Source of the DNA: an uncultured Collinsella sp.
GTDB taxonomy: Bacteria > Actinomycetota > Coriobacteriia > Coriobacteriales > Coriobacteriaceae
Direction of reading: 5' to 3'
NCBI GenBank assembly: GCA_905208975.1
Contig: CAJLRE010000092.1
Coordinates: 1 to 5,562, forward strand
DNA length: 5,562 nt
Positions 1-5,562 of this stretch are shown in pieces. The notes under the pieces are model-generated. The model did not search any database, was not told the origin of the DNA, and saw only the letters and a list, made by a program, of their open reading frames with translations. The position numbers and the translations under genes are program-made. Position 1 is the stretch's first letter; every line of letters starts with the position of its first letter.

Positions 1-938
1 GTCAGGTAATCATAGATAGCACGGGCGCGATCGAGCGGATCCTCGAGTCCGTCAACAACACGGGCCGTCAGCTGCTGCAGATACGGCGTAAATGCAATGT
101 GCGGACGGTCCTCGGAAATATCCTCGGGCAGAGGCGCGTCCATACGCGGGTGAACCGGAAGTGTGCCACCGTAGACATCACAATAAGCAGCATCGATGTG
201 ATAGCGATAGGTCACCGAGAATGAATGTTCAGTCGAAGATGTCCAAGAGGCAGTACGAGCCGAAACGTTTTCAGGGGCAACGGTACCCTCCGACGTCATA
301 TCGAGAACCTCGATATGAGACTGTTGACGGCAGGCGGCAGCAACGGGTAGCCACGCGCGAACAGTCTCTCCCTCCAGAGCCCCGGGGACAGACACGGACG
401 CTTTAAGCGTAATGACGCGAGCCAATCCGTTTTGCGACTCCATCTCCTTGAGCATCTCGTTGCGCAGTGCAATTCCGTCCGTAGGATCGGGCCGCATGCC
501 GGGAACCTCTTTGGGATATACGCGAAGCGAATCGAGGAAGTTGTCGAGAACGAACAGTTCGCCATCGATAAAGCGCCAGTCAATACGCTTACGATTAATC
601 AGGTCATCAAACTGCTCTTCGGTAAACTCTGGCCACTCCTCGCGAATCATCGCAATAGCCTGATCGCGCGACACCGAAAAATGAAGCGGCGTCTCGAGCA
701 TGCGATACCGCTCGGCACGAACACAAGCAGCCAGCGAAGGCTCGGGGTTCTGCTCCAAAAGGCGATCGCAGGCAGCAACAGCCTGCGTCAAATACCCGGC
801 ATCCTTAAGACGAAGAATCTCGGGCGGCAGTCCAACATCGAGATGACGAAAGTCATCACAGCGAACATCAGCAGAGCAACCAACAGGACCTTCGTCAATA
901 ACCTTCCCATCCGAAGGCAGCACATTAATAACAGCCAT
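1..938 (-). CDS. Transglutaminase-like domain protein, N-terminal part (runs off left edge)
   Basis: This frame is open without a stop from ATG at 938 to the window edge, giving 312 full codons; the C-terminus lies outside. The start is supported by GGAG at 945-948, six bases upstream. Residues 37-65 (LPPEILRLKDAG onward) and 88-140, with the run IDWRFIDGELFV at 119-130, match the helical N-terminal region that I recall preceding the transglutaminase-like core in bacterial cytoplasmic proteins. Residues about 175-265 look beta-rich. The last visible residues, DPLDRARAIYDYL (300-312), resemble the helix just before the catalytic Cys of transglutaminase-like domains. The Cys-His-Asp triad is therefore expected beyond the window and cannot be checked. 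There is no signal peptide or membrane segment, so the protein is probably cytoplasmic. Such proteins may be proteases or peptidases; the substrate is unknown. Codon use is rich in T-ending codons, unlike the neighbouring genes. Family call fairly sure, function not. Confidence 0.8.
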   Translation of the reverse strand, partial: MAVINVLPSDGKVIDEGPVGCSADVRCDDFRHLDVGLPPEILRLKDAGYLTQAVAACDRLLEQNPEPSLAACVRAERYRMLETPLHFSVSRDQAIAMIREEWPEFTEEQFDDLINRKRIDWRFIDGELFVLDNFLDSLRVYPKEVPGMRPDPTDGIALRNEMLKEMESQNGLARVITLKASVSVPGALEGETVRAWLPVAAACRQQSHIEVLDMTSEGTVAPENVSARTASWTSSTEHSFSVTYRYHIDAAYCDVYGGTLPVHPRMDAPLPEDISEDRPHIAFTPYLQQLTARVVDGLEDPLDRARAIYDYL

Positions 939-972
939 ACCAAACTCCAAGTCATTAGAACTCTTGAAGCAC

Positions 973-1002
973 ATTGTAGCGAGATAGAAAAGAAAGCCCC
1001 AA
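973..1002 (-). promoter_or_regulatory. Candidate sigma-70-type promoter of the transglutaminase-like gene
   Basis: On the minus strand, TACAAT (973-978) matches five of six bases of the -10 consensus. TTGGGG (997-1002) is a weak -35 at 18-base spacing. Transcription would start near 965, leaving a leader of about 27 bases with the GGAG site at 945-948. The surrounding sequence is more AT-rich than the rest of the window. The -10 is convincing, the -35 much less so. Confidence 0.45.
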
Positions 1003-1072
1003 TAAAGGAGCTCTCAACACCGATAAACGGTACCTCTAAAAATGAATTCAGACTTGTAAGCCTGCGGCGTTA

Positions 1073-1132
1073 AACGAAGGAAGCCCCGTCCCCCGGAACT
1101 GTTTCCTTGGCGCGACTTCTGGCAAAGCCAGG
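1073..1132. repeat. Half copy of palindromic repeat element (left arm plus apical hairpin)
   Basis: This 60-base stretch matches 1170-1229 at 57 of 60 positions; the differences are 1076/1173, 1082/1179 and 1124/1221. It carries the left arm (GGAAGCCCCGTCCCCC at 1079-1094, then ACTGTTTCCTT at 1098-1108) and the apical hairpin CTGGC-AAA-GCCAG (1119-1131). It lacks the right arm: after 1132 the sequence changes to a short T-run and an unrelated spacer. Its left arm matches the lone right arm at 1238-1267 slightly better than the adjacent full copy does. It looks like a truncated or partly duplicated element. Confidence 0.85.
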
Positions 1133-1141
1133 AACTTTTTT
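1117..1141 (+). terminator. Terminator-like hairpin with T-run in the half repeat copy
   Basis: On the plus strand, TTCTGGC-AAA-GCCAGGA (1117-1133, seven pairs including one G-T) is followed after two bases by six T residues (1136-1141). This has the shape of a short intrinsic terminator. No plus-strand gene precedes it, so it may be accidental, or may end an antisense or small transcript made from the repeat. On the minus strand the run is A-rich and would not terminate. Confidence 0.3.
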
Positions 1142-1169
1142 ATACAGCCCAGTAACCCTGCAGCGAGTT

Positions 1170-1267
1170 AACAAAGGAGGCCCCGTCCCCCGGAACTGTT
1201 TCCTTGGCGCGACTTCTGGCGAAGCCAGGTGAGCGCAAAGGAAACAGTGTAGGGGGACGGGGCTTCC
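1170..1267. repeat. Full palindromic repeat element forming a 92-nt hairpin (REP/MITE-like)
   Basis: Bases 1176-1210 face 1233-1267, with 32 of 35 opposed positions pairing on the plus strand (30 Watson-Crick, 2 G-T). The mismatches are 1192/1251, 1194/1249 and 1206/1237. The top of the stem carries a second small hairpin, CTGGC-GAA-GCCAG (1216-1228). The outer stem is very GC-rich (GGCCCCGTCCCCC against GGGGGACGGGGCTT) and the inner part is CTGTTTCCTT against AAGGAAACAG. It begins 20 bases after the aldolase stop codon, so it would lie in the 3' untranslated part of that mRNA, where it could block exonucleases or slow polymerase. The minus-strand continuation (TTTGTTAAC) is a poor T-tract, so it is not a classic terminator. 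Structure is certain; the mobile origin is inference. Confidence 0.85.
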
Positions 1268-1287
1268 GGCGGGAAGTTTAGCGACGC

Positions 1288-2154
1288 TTACGCCTTGTTG
1301 ACGGAGCCAAACTCCTCCATGAGCTCCTTGGTGCGGGCAACGATGTTGTCGCGACCAGGCTTGAGGAGCTTGCGGGGGTCAAAGCCCTTGCCCTGCTGAT
1401 CCTTGCCAGCCTCGATGTACTCACGGACGCCCTTGGCGAAGACGAGCTGCAGGTCGGTGTTGACGTTGATCTTGGAGATGCCCAGGGAGATGGCCTTCTT
1501 GATCTGATCCTCGGGGATGCCGGTGCCACCGTGCAGGACGAGGGGCAGGTCGCCGGTCTGGGCCTTGATCTCGCCCAGGCGCTCGAAGGAAAGGCCAGCC
1601 CAGTCGGCGGGGTACACGCCATGGATGTTGCCGATGCCGCAGGCGAGGAAGTCGACGCCCAGGTCAGCAATCTGCTTGCACTCAGCAGGATCAGCGAGCT
1701 CGCCGCTGGAGGTCACGCCGTCCTCGGTGCCGCCGATGCCGCCGACCTCGGCCTCGATGGACATGCCCTTGGAGTGGGCAAGCTCAACGAGCTCCTTGGT
1801 GCGGTCGAGGTTAAGCTGGAAGGTCTCCTCGTGAGAGCCGTCATACATGATGGACGTGAAGCCGGCCTCGATGCACTTAAAGCAGTCCTCGTAAGAACCG
1901 TGATCGAGGTGAAGGGCGACGGGAACGGTAACGCCCGTGGCCTCGACGGCAGCCTTGACCATGTCGGCGCAGACCTTGAAACCGCCCATCCACTTAGCGG
2001 CACCAGCGGTGCACTGAAGGATCAGCGGAGACTTGGCCTCCTCGGCGGCCTGGAGAATAGCCAAGGTCCACTCGAGGTTGTTGGTGTTGAAGGCACCAAG
2101 ACCGTACTTGCCGGCCTCGGCCTTCTTGAGCATGTCTGCTGCGTTGACGAGCAT
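1288..2154 (-). CDS. fba: Class II fructose-1,6-bisphosphate aldolase
   Basis: This zinc-dependent cytoplasmic enzyme of glycolysis and gluconeogenesis cleaves fructose 1,6-bisphosphate to glyceraldehyde 3-phosphate and dihydroxyacetone phosphate. The 288-residue protein opens MLVNAADMLKKA, typical for the family, and covers the whole TIM barrel. Visible signatures are ALHLDHG (80-86, catalytic Asp84 and zinc ligand His85), EAEVGGIGGTEDGV (134-147), GIGNIHGVYPADW (173-185, zinc ligand His178), LVLHGGTGIP (205-214, zinc ligand His208) and KINVNTD (228-234, phosphate binding). The ending FDPRKLLKPG...FGSVNKA resembles streptococcal and clostridial aldolases. An in-frame ATG at 2250 would add 32 residues that match nothing and would place the promoter inside the gene, so I chose 2154, which has AGGAGG eight bases upstream. 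Codon use is strongly biased, as in highly expressed genes. A tagatose-bisphosphate aldolase is the main alternative, but the single-gene context and sequence favour fba. Confidence 0.95.
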   Translation of the reverse strand: MLVNAADMLKKAEAGKYGLGAFNTNNLEWTLAILQAAEEAKSPLILQCTAGAAKWMGGFKVCADMVKAAVEATGVTVPVALHLDHGSYEDCFKCIEAGFTSIMYDGSHEETFQLNLDRTKELVELAHSKGMSIEAEVGGIGGTEDGVTSSGELADPAECKQIADLGVDFLACGIGNIHGVYPADWAGLSFERLGEIKAQTGDLPLVLHGGTGIPEDQIKKAISLGISKINVNTDLQLVFAKGVREYIEAGKDQQGKGFDPRKLLKPGRDNIVARTKELMEEFGSVNKA

Positions 2155-2162
2155 AAAAGAAA

Positions 2163-2168
2163 CCTCCT
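2163..2168 (-). promoter_or_regulatory. Strong ribosome binding site deciding the aldolase start
   Basis: AGGAGG on the minus strand lies eight bases before the ATG at 2154. It fixes the start there rather than at the in-frame ATG at 2250. Confidence 0.85.
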
Positions 2169-2194
2169 GTAAGGTTGCTCCGATAACGCCTGAG

Positions 2195-2223
2195 ATTTTA
2201 CCACGGCGCACCCGAGCATAAAC
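2195..2223 (-). promoter_or_regulatory. Extended -10 promoter of the aldolase gene
   Basis: On the minus strand TGG-TAAAAT (2195-2203) is an extended -10 element matching five of six consensus bases. GTTTAT (2218-2223) sits 17 bases further upstream as a very weak -35, which suits an extended -10 promoter. Transcription would start near 2188, giving a leader of about 34 bases containing AGGAGG. Confidence 0.55.
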
Positions 2224-2243
2224 GTTCGTTTGTTCACGAATAT

Positions 2244-2319
2244 CGTCCAAACAGACTTTTTTTGACCGTTTGCCCTACGGAATCGACCCGTTGGGGAAAA
2301 ATAGCTTGACGTTTGGACG
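2244..2319. repeat. 9-bp perfect inverted repeat upstream of the aldolase promoter
   Basis: CGTCCAAAC (2244-2252) and GTTTGGACG (2311-2319) are exact inverted copies separated by 58 bases, between the hydrolase stop codon and the aldolase promoter. They could be half-sites for a regulator or a long-range stem. No regulator family is recognised. Confidence 0.5.
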
Positions 2320-2352
2320 CTTCTCGTGCTTCAAAAGCCGACTATTAAGCTA
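2297..2352 (-). terminator. Candidate terminator of the MBL-fold hydrolase gene, overlapping its stop codon
   Basis: On the minus strand TAGCTT (2347-2352, whose first three bases are the TAG stop codon) can pair with AAGCTA (2302-2307), followed directly by five T residues (2297-2301). The 39-base loop contains a smaller hairpin, GCTT-TTG-AAGC (2328-2338). The stem is only six pairs and the loop is long, so the terminator is weak or incidental. Confidence 0.35.
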
Positions 2353-3033
2353 CATCCGCATGAAAGGGTTCTGCATGAGCTCGCGTGCCATGGTGGTCGA
2401 ATCGCCATGGCCGGTTAGGCAAACGGTATCGGGCGGGAGAAGCCGGGCGAGCTTGGAGAGCGAGCGCAGAATTGCCGCCTCGTCTCCTCCAGAAAGATCG
2501 GTGCGGCCGTGCCCACCCGGAAACAGGGTGTCGCCCACAAAGGCAATGTTCCCCTGCTCGGTGGCAGCAAACAAGACGATCCCGCCCGGCGTATGCCCTG
2601 GCGTCTCGATCACCTGCAGGTAGATATCGCCCACCTCGATAGCATCGCCCTCGGCGAGCAGGCGTGTCGGCTCCCCGGGGTCAGGCGTCTCAATGCCCCA
2701 CATAGCTCGCTGTTCCTCGATGTTCGCATGCGGCACCGCCACATCCTTAGCACACAGCTCATACTGGCAGCCCTCGCCAACGGTGGTTCGCACGCCTACA
2801 ACACCACCAACATGATCGGCATGGCCATGAGTGCATACGGCGCCAAACACGCGTACGCCGGGATGCTCGGCTCGAATATGCTCCACCAGGCGTTCGCCTT
2901 CCCATGCGGGGTCGACAATCACGCACTCATTGTCCGAAATAACAGCATAGCTATTGGTCTGAATGGGACCGTTTACGAGCGTCTCGATCTCGACCGATCC
3001 CTTGGGAGTTAAATCCAAGGACACAGCACTCAT
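2350..3033 (-). CDS. MBL-fold metallo-hydrolase, glyoxalase II/YcbL-like
   Basis: A 227-residue soluble protein spanning the whole metallo-beta-lactamase fold. The metal site is complete: THGHADH (68-74, His69, His71, Asp73, His74), the ligand His147 in ETPGHTPGG (143-151), bridging Asp168 in VGDTLFPGG (166-174) and His209 in LTGHGDST (206-213). The GRTDLSGGD run (176-184) and the ending NPFMRM fit short glyoxalase-II-like (YcbL-type) hydrolases rather than beta-lactamases or RNases. These enzymes hydrolyse thioesters; whether this one uses a glutathione thioester is unknown, since many Actinobacteria lack glutathione. The start at 3033 has AGGAG at 3040-3044, six bases upstream. The gene follows relA by 84 bases on the same strand with a palindrome between them. 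A glyoxalase-II-like gene near relA is also known in Mycobacterium tuberculosis and many Firmicutes, suggesting a conserved neighbourhood. Family is sure, substrate is not. Confidence 0.88.
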   Translation of the reverse strand: MSAVSLDLTPKGSVEIETLVNGPIQTNSYAVISDNECVIVDPAWEGERLVEHIRAEHPGVRVFGAVCTHGHADHVGGVVGVRTTVGEGCQYELCAKDVAVPHANIEEQRAMWGIETPDPGEPTRLLAEGDAIEVGDIYLQVIETPGHTPGGIVLFAATEQGNIAFVGDTLFPGGHGRTDLSGGDEAAILRSLSKLARLLPPDTVCLTGHGDSTTMARELMQNPFMRM

Positions 3034-3053
3034 GTCCCTCTCCTCTCTATAGA

Positions 3054-3081
3054 ACTCGAGGCATCAAACGATGCCTCGAGT
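3054..3081. repeat. Perfect 11-bp stem-loop between relA and the MBL-fold gene
   Basis: ACTCGAGGCAT (3054-3064) and ATGCCTCGAGT (3071-3081) are exact inverted copies with a six-base loop. In the minus-strand transcript the hairpin lies 36 bases after the relA stop and 20 bases before the hydrolase ATG. It is not followed by a T-run on either strand, so it is not a canonical intrinsic terminator. It could be a processing or stabilising hairpin, a weak attenuator or an operator. Confidence 0.75.
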
Positions 3082-3117
3082 GTAGCGAATATCGATAATG
3101 TGACACGTTCGTCGCGA

Positions 3118-5478
3118 CTAAACGCGGCGCTTAAGCTGGGCTCCACCCTCACCGGGCATCAGGCGGCGCGCGTCGTAGACCGAGTCAACGCTGCTGATGG
3201 AGGCCAGCAGCGGATCCAGACCACTCGCGTCCGAGATCTCGACCATAAAGCGCAGGGTCGCAATACCCTCGCGGTTGGTCGACGTGGCGGCAGAAAGGAT
3301 ATTGCCGCCCGCATCGCCAATGGCAATGGTGACATCCTTGAGAAGGCCCATGCGGTCCAGGCACTCGACCACGATCTCGACCTGGAAGAGGGTGTCGGCA
3401 GCGCCGTCCCACTCCACGTCGATCATGCGCTCGGGATGCTCCATAAGACCCTTGACGTTGGGACAGTTGGCGCGATGCACCGAAACGCCACGACCGCGCG
3501 TGATGAAGCCGACGATGTCGTCGCCCGTCACGGGGTTGCAGCAATGAGCCAGACGGACCAGTAGGCCGCTGTTGCTCTCGCCCTTGACGATAATGCCGTT
3601 ACTGGCGCTCTTGCCGCGCTTTTGCGGCTTGCGGTTGGAGCCGCGAGCAGGCTGCTTCACGACCTCGGCGATAGCCTCGGCCTTGGTGAGCTTTTCCTCG
3701 GGCTTGGGGTCCAAGATTTGCTCGACCTTATTGCCCACAGCGCGCGGGGCAACCTTGCCGGCGCCGACGGCGGCAAACAGGTCCTCGAGCTGCTTGAAGT
3801 TAAACTGCTCCGCCACGGCGTTGAGCGCACGCGTCGAACGCGGCGTAGAAATGCCATACCCGCGCTTACGCAGGTCCTTGGCCAGCATATCGCGACCAGC
3901 AGCAGCGTCGTCGTCCTTGGTCGCAGCGGCAAAATAGCGGCGGATCTTTGACTTGGCGGAAGGTGTCTTAACGATCTTGAGCCAATCACGCGACGGCTTG
4001 GAACTCTTGTTAGTCAGAATCTCGACACGGTCACCCGTCTTAATCTCGTGCGTGAGCGGAGCCACCGCACCGTTGATTTTGGCGCCGACGCAATGGTTTC
4101 CCACCTCGGTGTGAACGGCGTAGGCAAAGTCGAGCGGCGTGGAGCCGGCACGAAGCGCCATGACCTCGCCCTTGGGCGTAAAGACAAAGATCTCCTGATC
4201 GAAGAGGTCGACCTTCAGCGAATGCAGGTATTCCTTGGCGTCGGTAATCTCATCAGACGCAGCCCAATCGAGCGAATGTTTGAGCCAGTTAATCTGGTCG
4301 TCCAAGCGCTGGGCATCATTGGTCTTAGACGCGGACGATCCGCCCGACTTCTTATAGAGCCAGTGGGCAGCAATACCGTACTCGGCCTGCTCGTGCATCT
4401 CGTAGGTACGAATCTGAATCTCGAGCGGACGAGCCGTGGGGCCGATAACCGTCGTGTGGAGCGACTGGTAGTTATTGACCTTGGGCATGGCGATATAGTC
4501 TTTAAAGCGCCCGGGCATGGGGTGCCATAGTGTGTGCACCGCGCCGAGCGTGGAGTAGCAATCGCGCACCGAATGCGTGATGACGCGCAGTGCCACCAGG
4601 TCGTAGATCTCGGAGAATTCCTTGCCCTTGCGCTTCATCTTTTGGTAGATGGACCAATAGTGCTTGGAACGGCCGTTGATCTGGAAGTCTTCCAGGCCAA
4701 TGCGGTTGAGCTCGTCGGTGAGCGTCTTGATGGTCTCGGCCAGATAGCGCTCACGGACCTCGCGCGACTCCGCCACCATGCGTGCGATGCGCTGGTAGGC
4801 ATCGGGCTCCAGGTAGAAGAAGGACAGATCCTCGAGCTCCCATTTAATGGAGCTCATGCCCAGACGGTCGGCCAGGGGCGCGTACACGTCCATGGTCTCG
4901 CGAGCCTTAAACAGGCGACGGTCCTCACGCAGGGCGGCAAGGGTGCGCATGTTGTGCAGACGATCGGCAAGCTTAACGATAATGACGCGGATGTCCTTGG
5001 ACATGGCGAGGAACATCTTGCGCAGCGTGAGGGCCTGCTTCTCGTCCATGCTGTCGACTTCGATGTTGGTGAGCTTGGTCACGCCATCGACGAGCTCGGC
5101 CACCGTATCGCCAAACAGGCCGGAAACATCGGCAAGCGAGGTCTCGGTATCCTCGACGGTATCGTGCAGCAGCGCGGCGCACACCACGTCACAGTCCATC
5201 TTGAGGTCGGCCAAAATGATGGCCACCTCGACGGGATGGTTAATGTACATCTCGCCCGAGCGGCGCTTTTGGTTGCAGTGCTTCTCGGCGGCAAAACAAT
5301 AGGCCTGCTCCACCTTAGAAAAGTCGTCCTCATTCATATATTTGAGGCACAGGCGCTCCAGCTTGTCGTAGCTGTCCGCCATAATCTCGGGCGGCAGCTC
5401 ATCGGCATGCTTATAGTGCTCCATCTCCGAGAACGGCTGGAGGGTGGAATCATGGGCGGTACGGGCTGCGGCATCCAT
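3118..5478 (-). CDS. relA: Bifunctional (p)ppGpp synthetase/hydrolase (RelA/SpoT family)
   Basis: This long RSH protein (786 residues, normal length) makes and degrades the stringent-response alarmone (p)ppGpp, normally at the ribosome. Domains in order: HD hydrolase (about 60-205), with INHP (79-82), LLHDTVEDT (103-111, His105-Asp106) and ADRLHN (171-176), so hydrolysis appears intact; synthetase (about 245-375), with RSKHYWSI (270-277), IYDLVALRV (291-299), YQSLHT (337-342) and EIQIRT (353-358); TGS (about 427-490); zinc-finger/RIS region with HCCNP (645-649); and ACT (about 697-775). The synthetase carries RFKD (324-327), the RxKD form of bifunctional Rel/SpoT enzymes, not the ExDD form of monofunctional RelA. 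The ATG at 5478 has AAGGGG (5485-5490) six bases upstream. A later in-frame Met at residue 19 would leave the domains whole and cannot be excluded. Some would name it rel or rsh. Confidence 0.96.
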   Translation of the reverse strand: MDAAARTAHDSTLQPFSEMEHYKHADELPPEIMADSYDKLERLCLKYMNEDDFSKVEQAYCFAAEKHCNQKRRSGEMYINHPVEVAIILADLKMDCDVVCAALLHDTVEDTETSLADVSGLFGDTVAELVDGVTKLTNIEVDSMDEKQALTLRKMFLAMSKDIRVIIVKLADRLHNMRTLAALREDRRLFKARETMDVYAPLADRLGMSSIKWELEDLSFFYLEPDAYQRIARMVAESREVRERYLAETIKTLTDELNRIGLEDFQINGRSKHYWSIYQKMKRKGKEFSEIYDLVALRVITHSVRDCYSTLGAVHTLWHPMPGRFKDYIAMPKVNNYQSLHTTVIGPTARPLEIQIRTYEMHEQAEYGIAAHWLYKKSGGSSASKTNDAQRLDDQINWLKHSLDWAASDEITDAKEYLHSLKVDLFDQEIFVFTPKGEVMALRAGSTPLDFAYAVHTEVGNHCVGAKINGAVAPLTHEIKTGDRVEILTNKSSKPSRDWLKIVKTPSAKSKIRRYFAAATKDDDAAAGRDMLAKDLRKRGYGISTPRSTRALNAVAEQFNFKQLEDLFAAVGAGKVAPRAVGNKVEQILDPKPEEKLTKAEAIAEVVKQPARGSNRKPQKRGKSASNGIIVKGESNSGLLVRLAHCCNPVTGDDIVGFITRGRGVSVHRANCPNVKGLMEHPERMIDVEWDGAADTLFQVEIVVECLDRMGLLKDVTIAIGDAGGNILSAATSTNREGIATLRFMVEISDASGLDPLLASISSVDSVYDARRLMPGEGGAQLKRRV

Positions 5479-5530
5479 CGAGGTCCCCTTCCCCTAGGCC
5501 CGCGGTACGATCGGGCGGTTAACTTTGGCT

Positions 5531-5539
5531 AGCATATCA
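5531..5539 (-). promoter_or_regulatory. Possible extended -10 element upstream of relA
   Basis: On the minus strand TGA-TATGCT matches four of six -10 bases with an extended TG. I see no usable -35 in the bases available up to the window edge. Transcription would start near 5524, leaving a leader of about 45 bases. The leader also has a small stem (GCCCG at 5498-5502 with CGGGC at 5512-5516). Weak evidence. Confidence 0.25.
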
Positions 5540-5562
5540 GAAGCGCACGAATCGAGCGCCCA

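Larger units (their letters stand above)
939..1287. other. 349-nt non-coding stretch between aldolase and transglutaminase-like gene
   Basis: No supportable gene lies here on either strand. From low to high coordinates it holds the ribosome binding site and candidate promoter of the transglutaminase-like gene (945-1002), an AT-rich stretch with nothing recognised (about 1003-1070), a half copy of a palindromic repeat (1073-1132) ending in a T-run, a unique spacer (1133-1169), and a full palindromic copy (1170-1267) that ends 20 bases from the aldolase stop codon. Confidence 0.8.

Noticed and set aside
790..955. Short hydrophobic minus-strand frame from ATG at 955 (MTWSLVWLLLMCC...)
   Set aside because: It overlaps the start of the transglutaminase-like gene in another frame; its hydrophobicity comes from the T-rich codons read out of frame, and it has no ribosome binding site of its own.
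432..1073. 213-codon plus-strand open frame over the transglutaminase-like gene and its upstream region
   Set aside because: The minus-strand frame at the same place encodes a recognisable conserved protein with a ribosome binding site; the plus-strand product resembles nothing and runs through the promoter region.
1073..1267. CRISPR-like array of two repeats
   Set aside because: There is one full and one half copy, the unit is palindromic over about 90 bases, and there are no regular spacers or cas genes.
1531..2172. 213-codon plus-strand open frame opposite the aldolase
   Set aside because: It is antisense to the complete aldolase frame, has no recognisable family, and its openness is explained by the strong codon bias of fba.
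2205..2240. Possible SOS (LexA) box near GAACAAACGAAC upstream of fba
   Set aside because: The sequence is a direct repeat of GAAC and does not form the CGAAC-N4-GTTCG palindrome.
2155..2250. 32-residue N-terminal extension of the aldolase from ATG at 2250
   Set aside because: The extension has no similarity to aldolases, spans the extended -10 promoter and the AGGAGG site, and the family starts at MLVNAADML.
4534..5532. 332-codon plus-strand open frame opposite relA
   Set aside because: It lies antisense to the well-supported RelA/SpoT gene, whose domains are continuous. Its protein is low-complexity in character (rich in His, Val, Leu, Gly) and matches no family; high-GC coding DNA often leaves the opposite frame open.

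Overview
This window looks like chromosomal DNA from a high-GC gut-type actinobacterium, most likely Coriobacteriia and possibly Collinsella. That placement rests on the overall character of the proteins (Firmicutes-like FBA and transglutaminase N-terminus, C-ending codons, a relA/glyoxalase-II-like gene pair) and was not tested by a search. All four genes I can support lie on the minus strand, so transcription runs from high to low coordinates. I see no phage, defence, CRISPR, tRNA or rRNA content.

From right to left: (1) 5478-3118, a complete long RelA/SpoT-family bifunctional (p)ppGpp synthetase/hydrolase with HD, synthetase, TGS, zinc-finger/RIS and ACT regions. (2) An 84-nt gap with a perfect 11-bp stem, then 3033-2350, a metallo-beta-lactamase-fold hydrolase of the glyoxalase II/YcbL-like type. 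(3) A 195-nt gap with a candidate terminator, a 9-bp inverted repeat and an extended -10 promoter, then 2154-1288, class II fructose-bisphosphate aldolase. (4) A 349-nt non-coding stretch (939-1287) holding one complete and one half copy of a palindromic repeat plus a candidate promoter. (5) 938 to the left edge, the first 312 codons of a transglutaminase-like protein whose catalytic domain lies outside the window.

The relA and hydrolase genes are plausibly one transcription unit, since a glyoxalase-II-like gene near relA is a recurrent arrangement in Actinobacteria and Firmicutes. The aldolase has its own promoter and a strong ribosome binding site, and uses highly biased codons as expected for an abundant glycolytic enzyme. 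The transglutaminase-like gene also seems to have its own promoter and has strikingly different codon use (many T-ending codons).

The protein content is housekeeping. The least explained part is the repeat-bearing stretch at about 1070-1270: a 92-nt near-perfect hairpin just after the aldolase stop, with a diverged half copy next to it that could compete for the same pairing partner. It resembles a REP/MITE-type non-autonomous element, but this cannot be proven from one locus.
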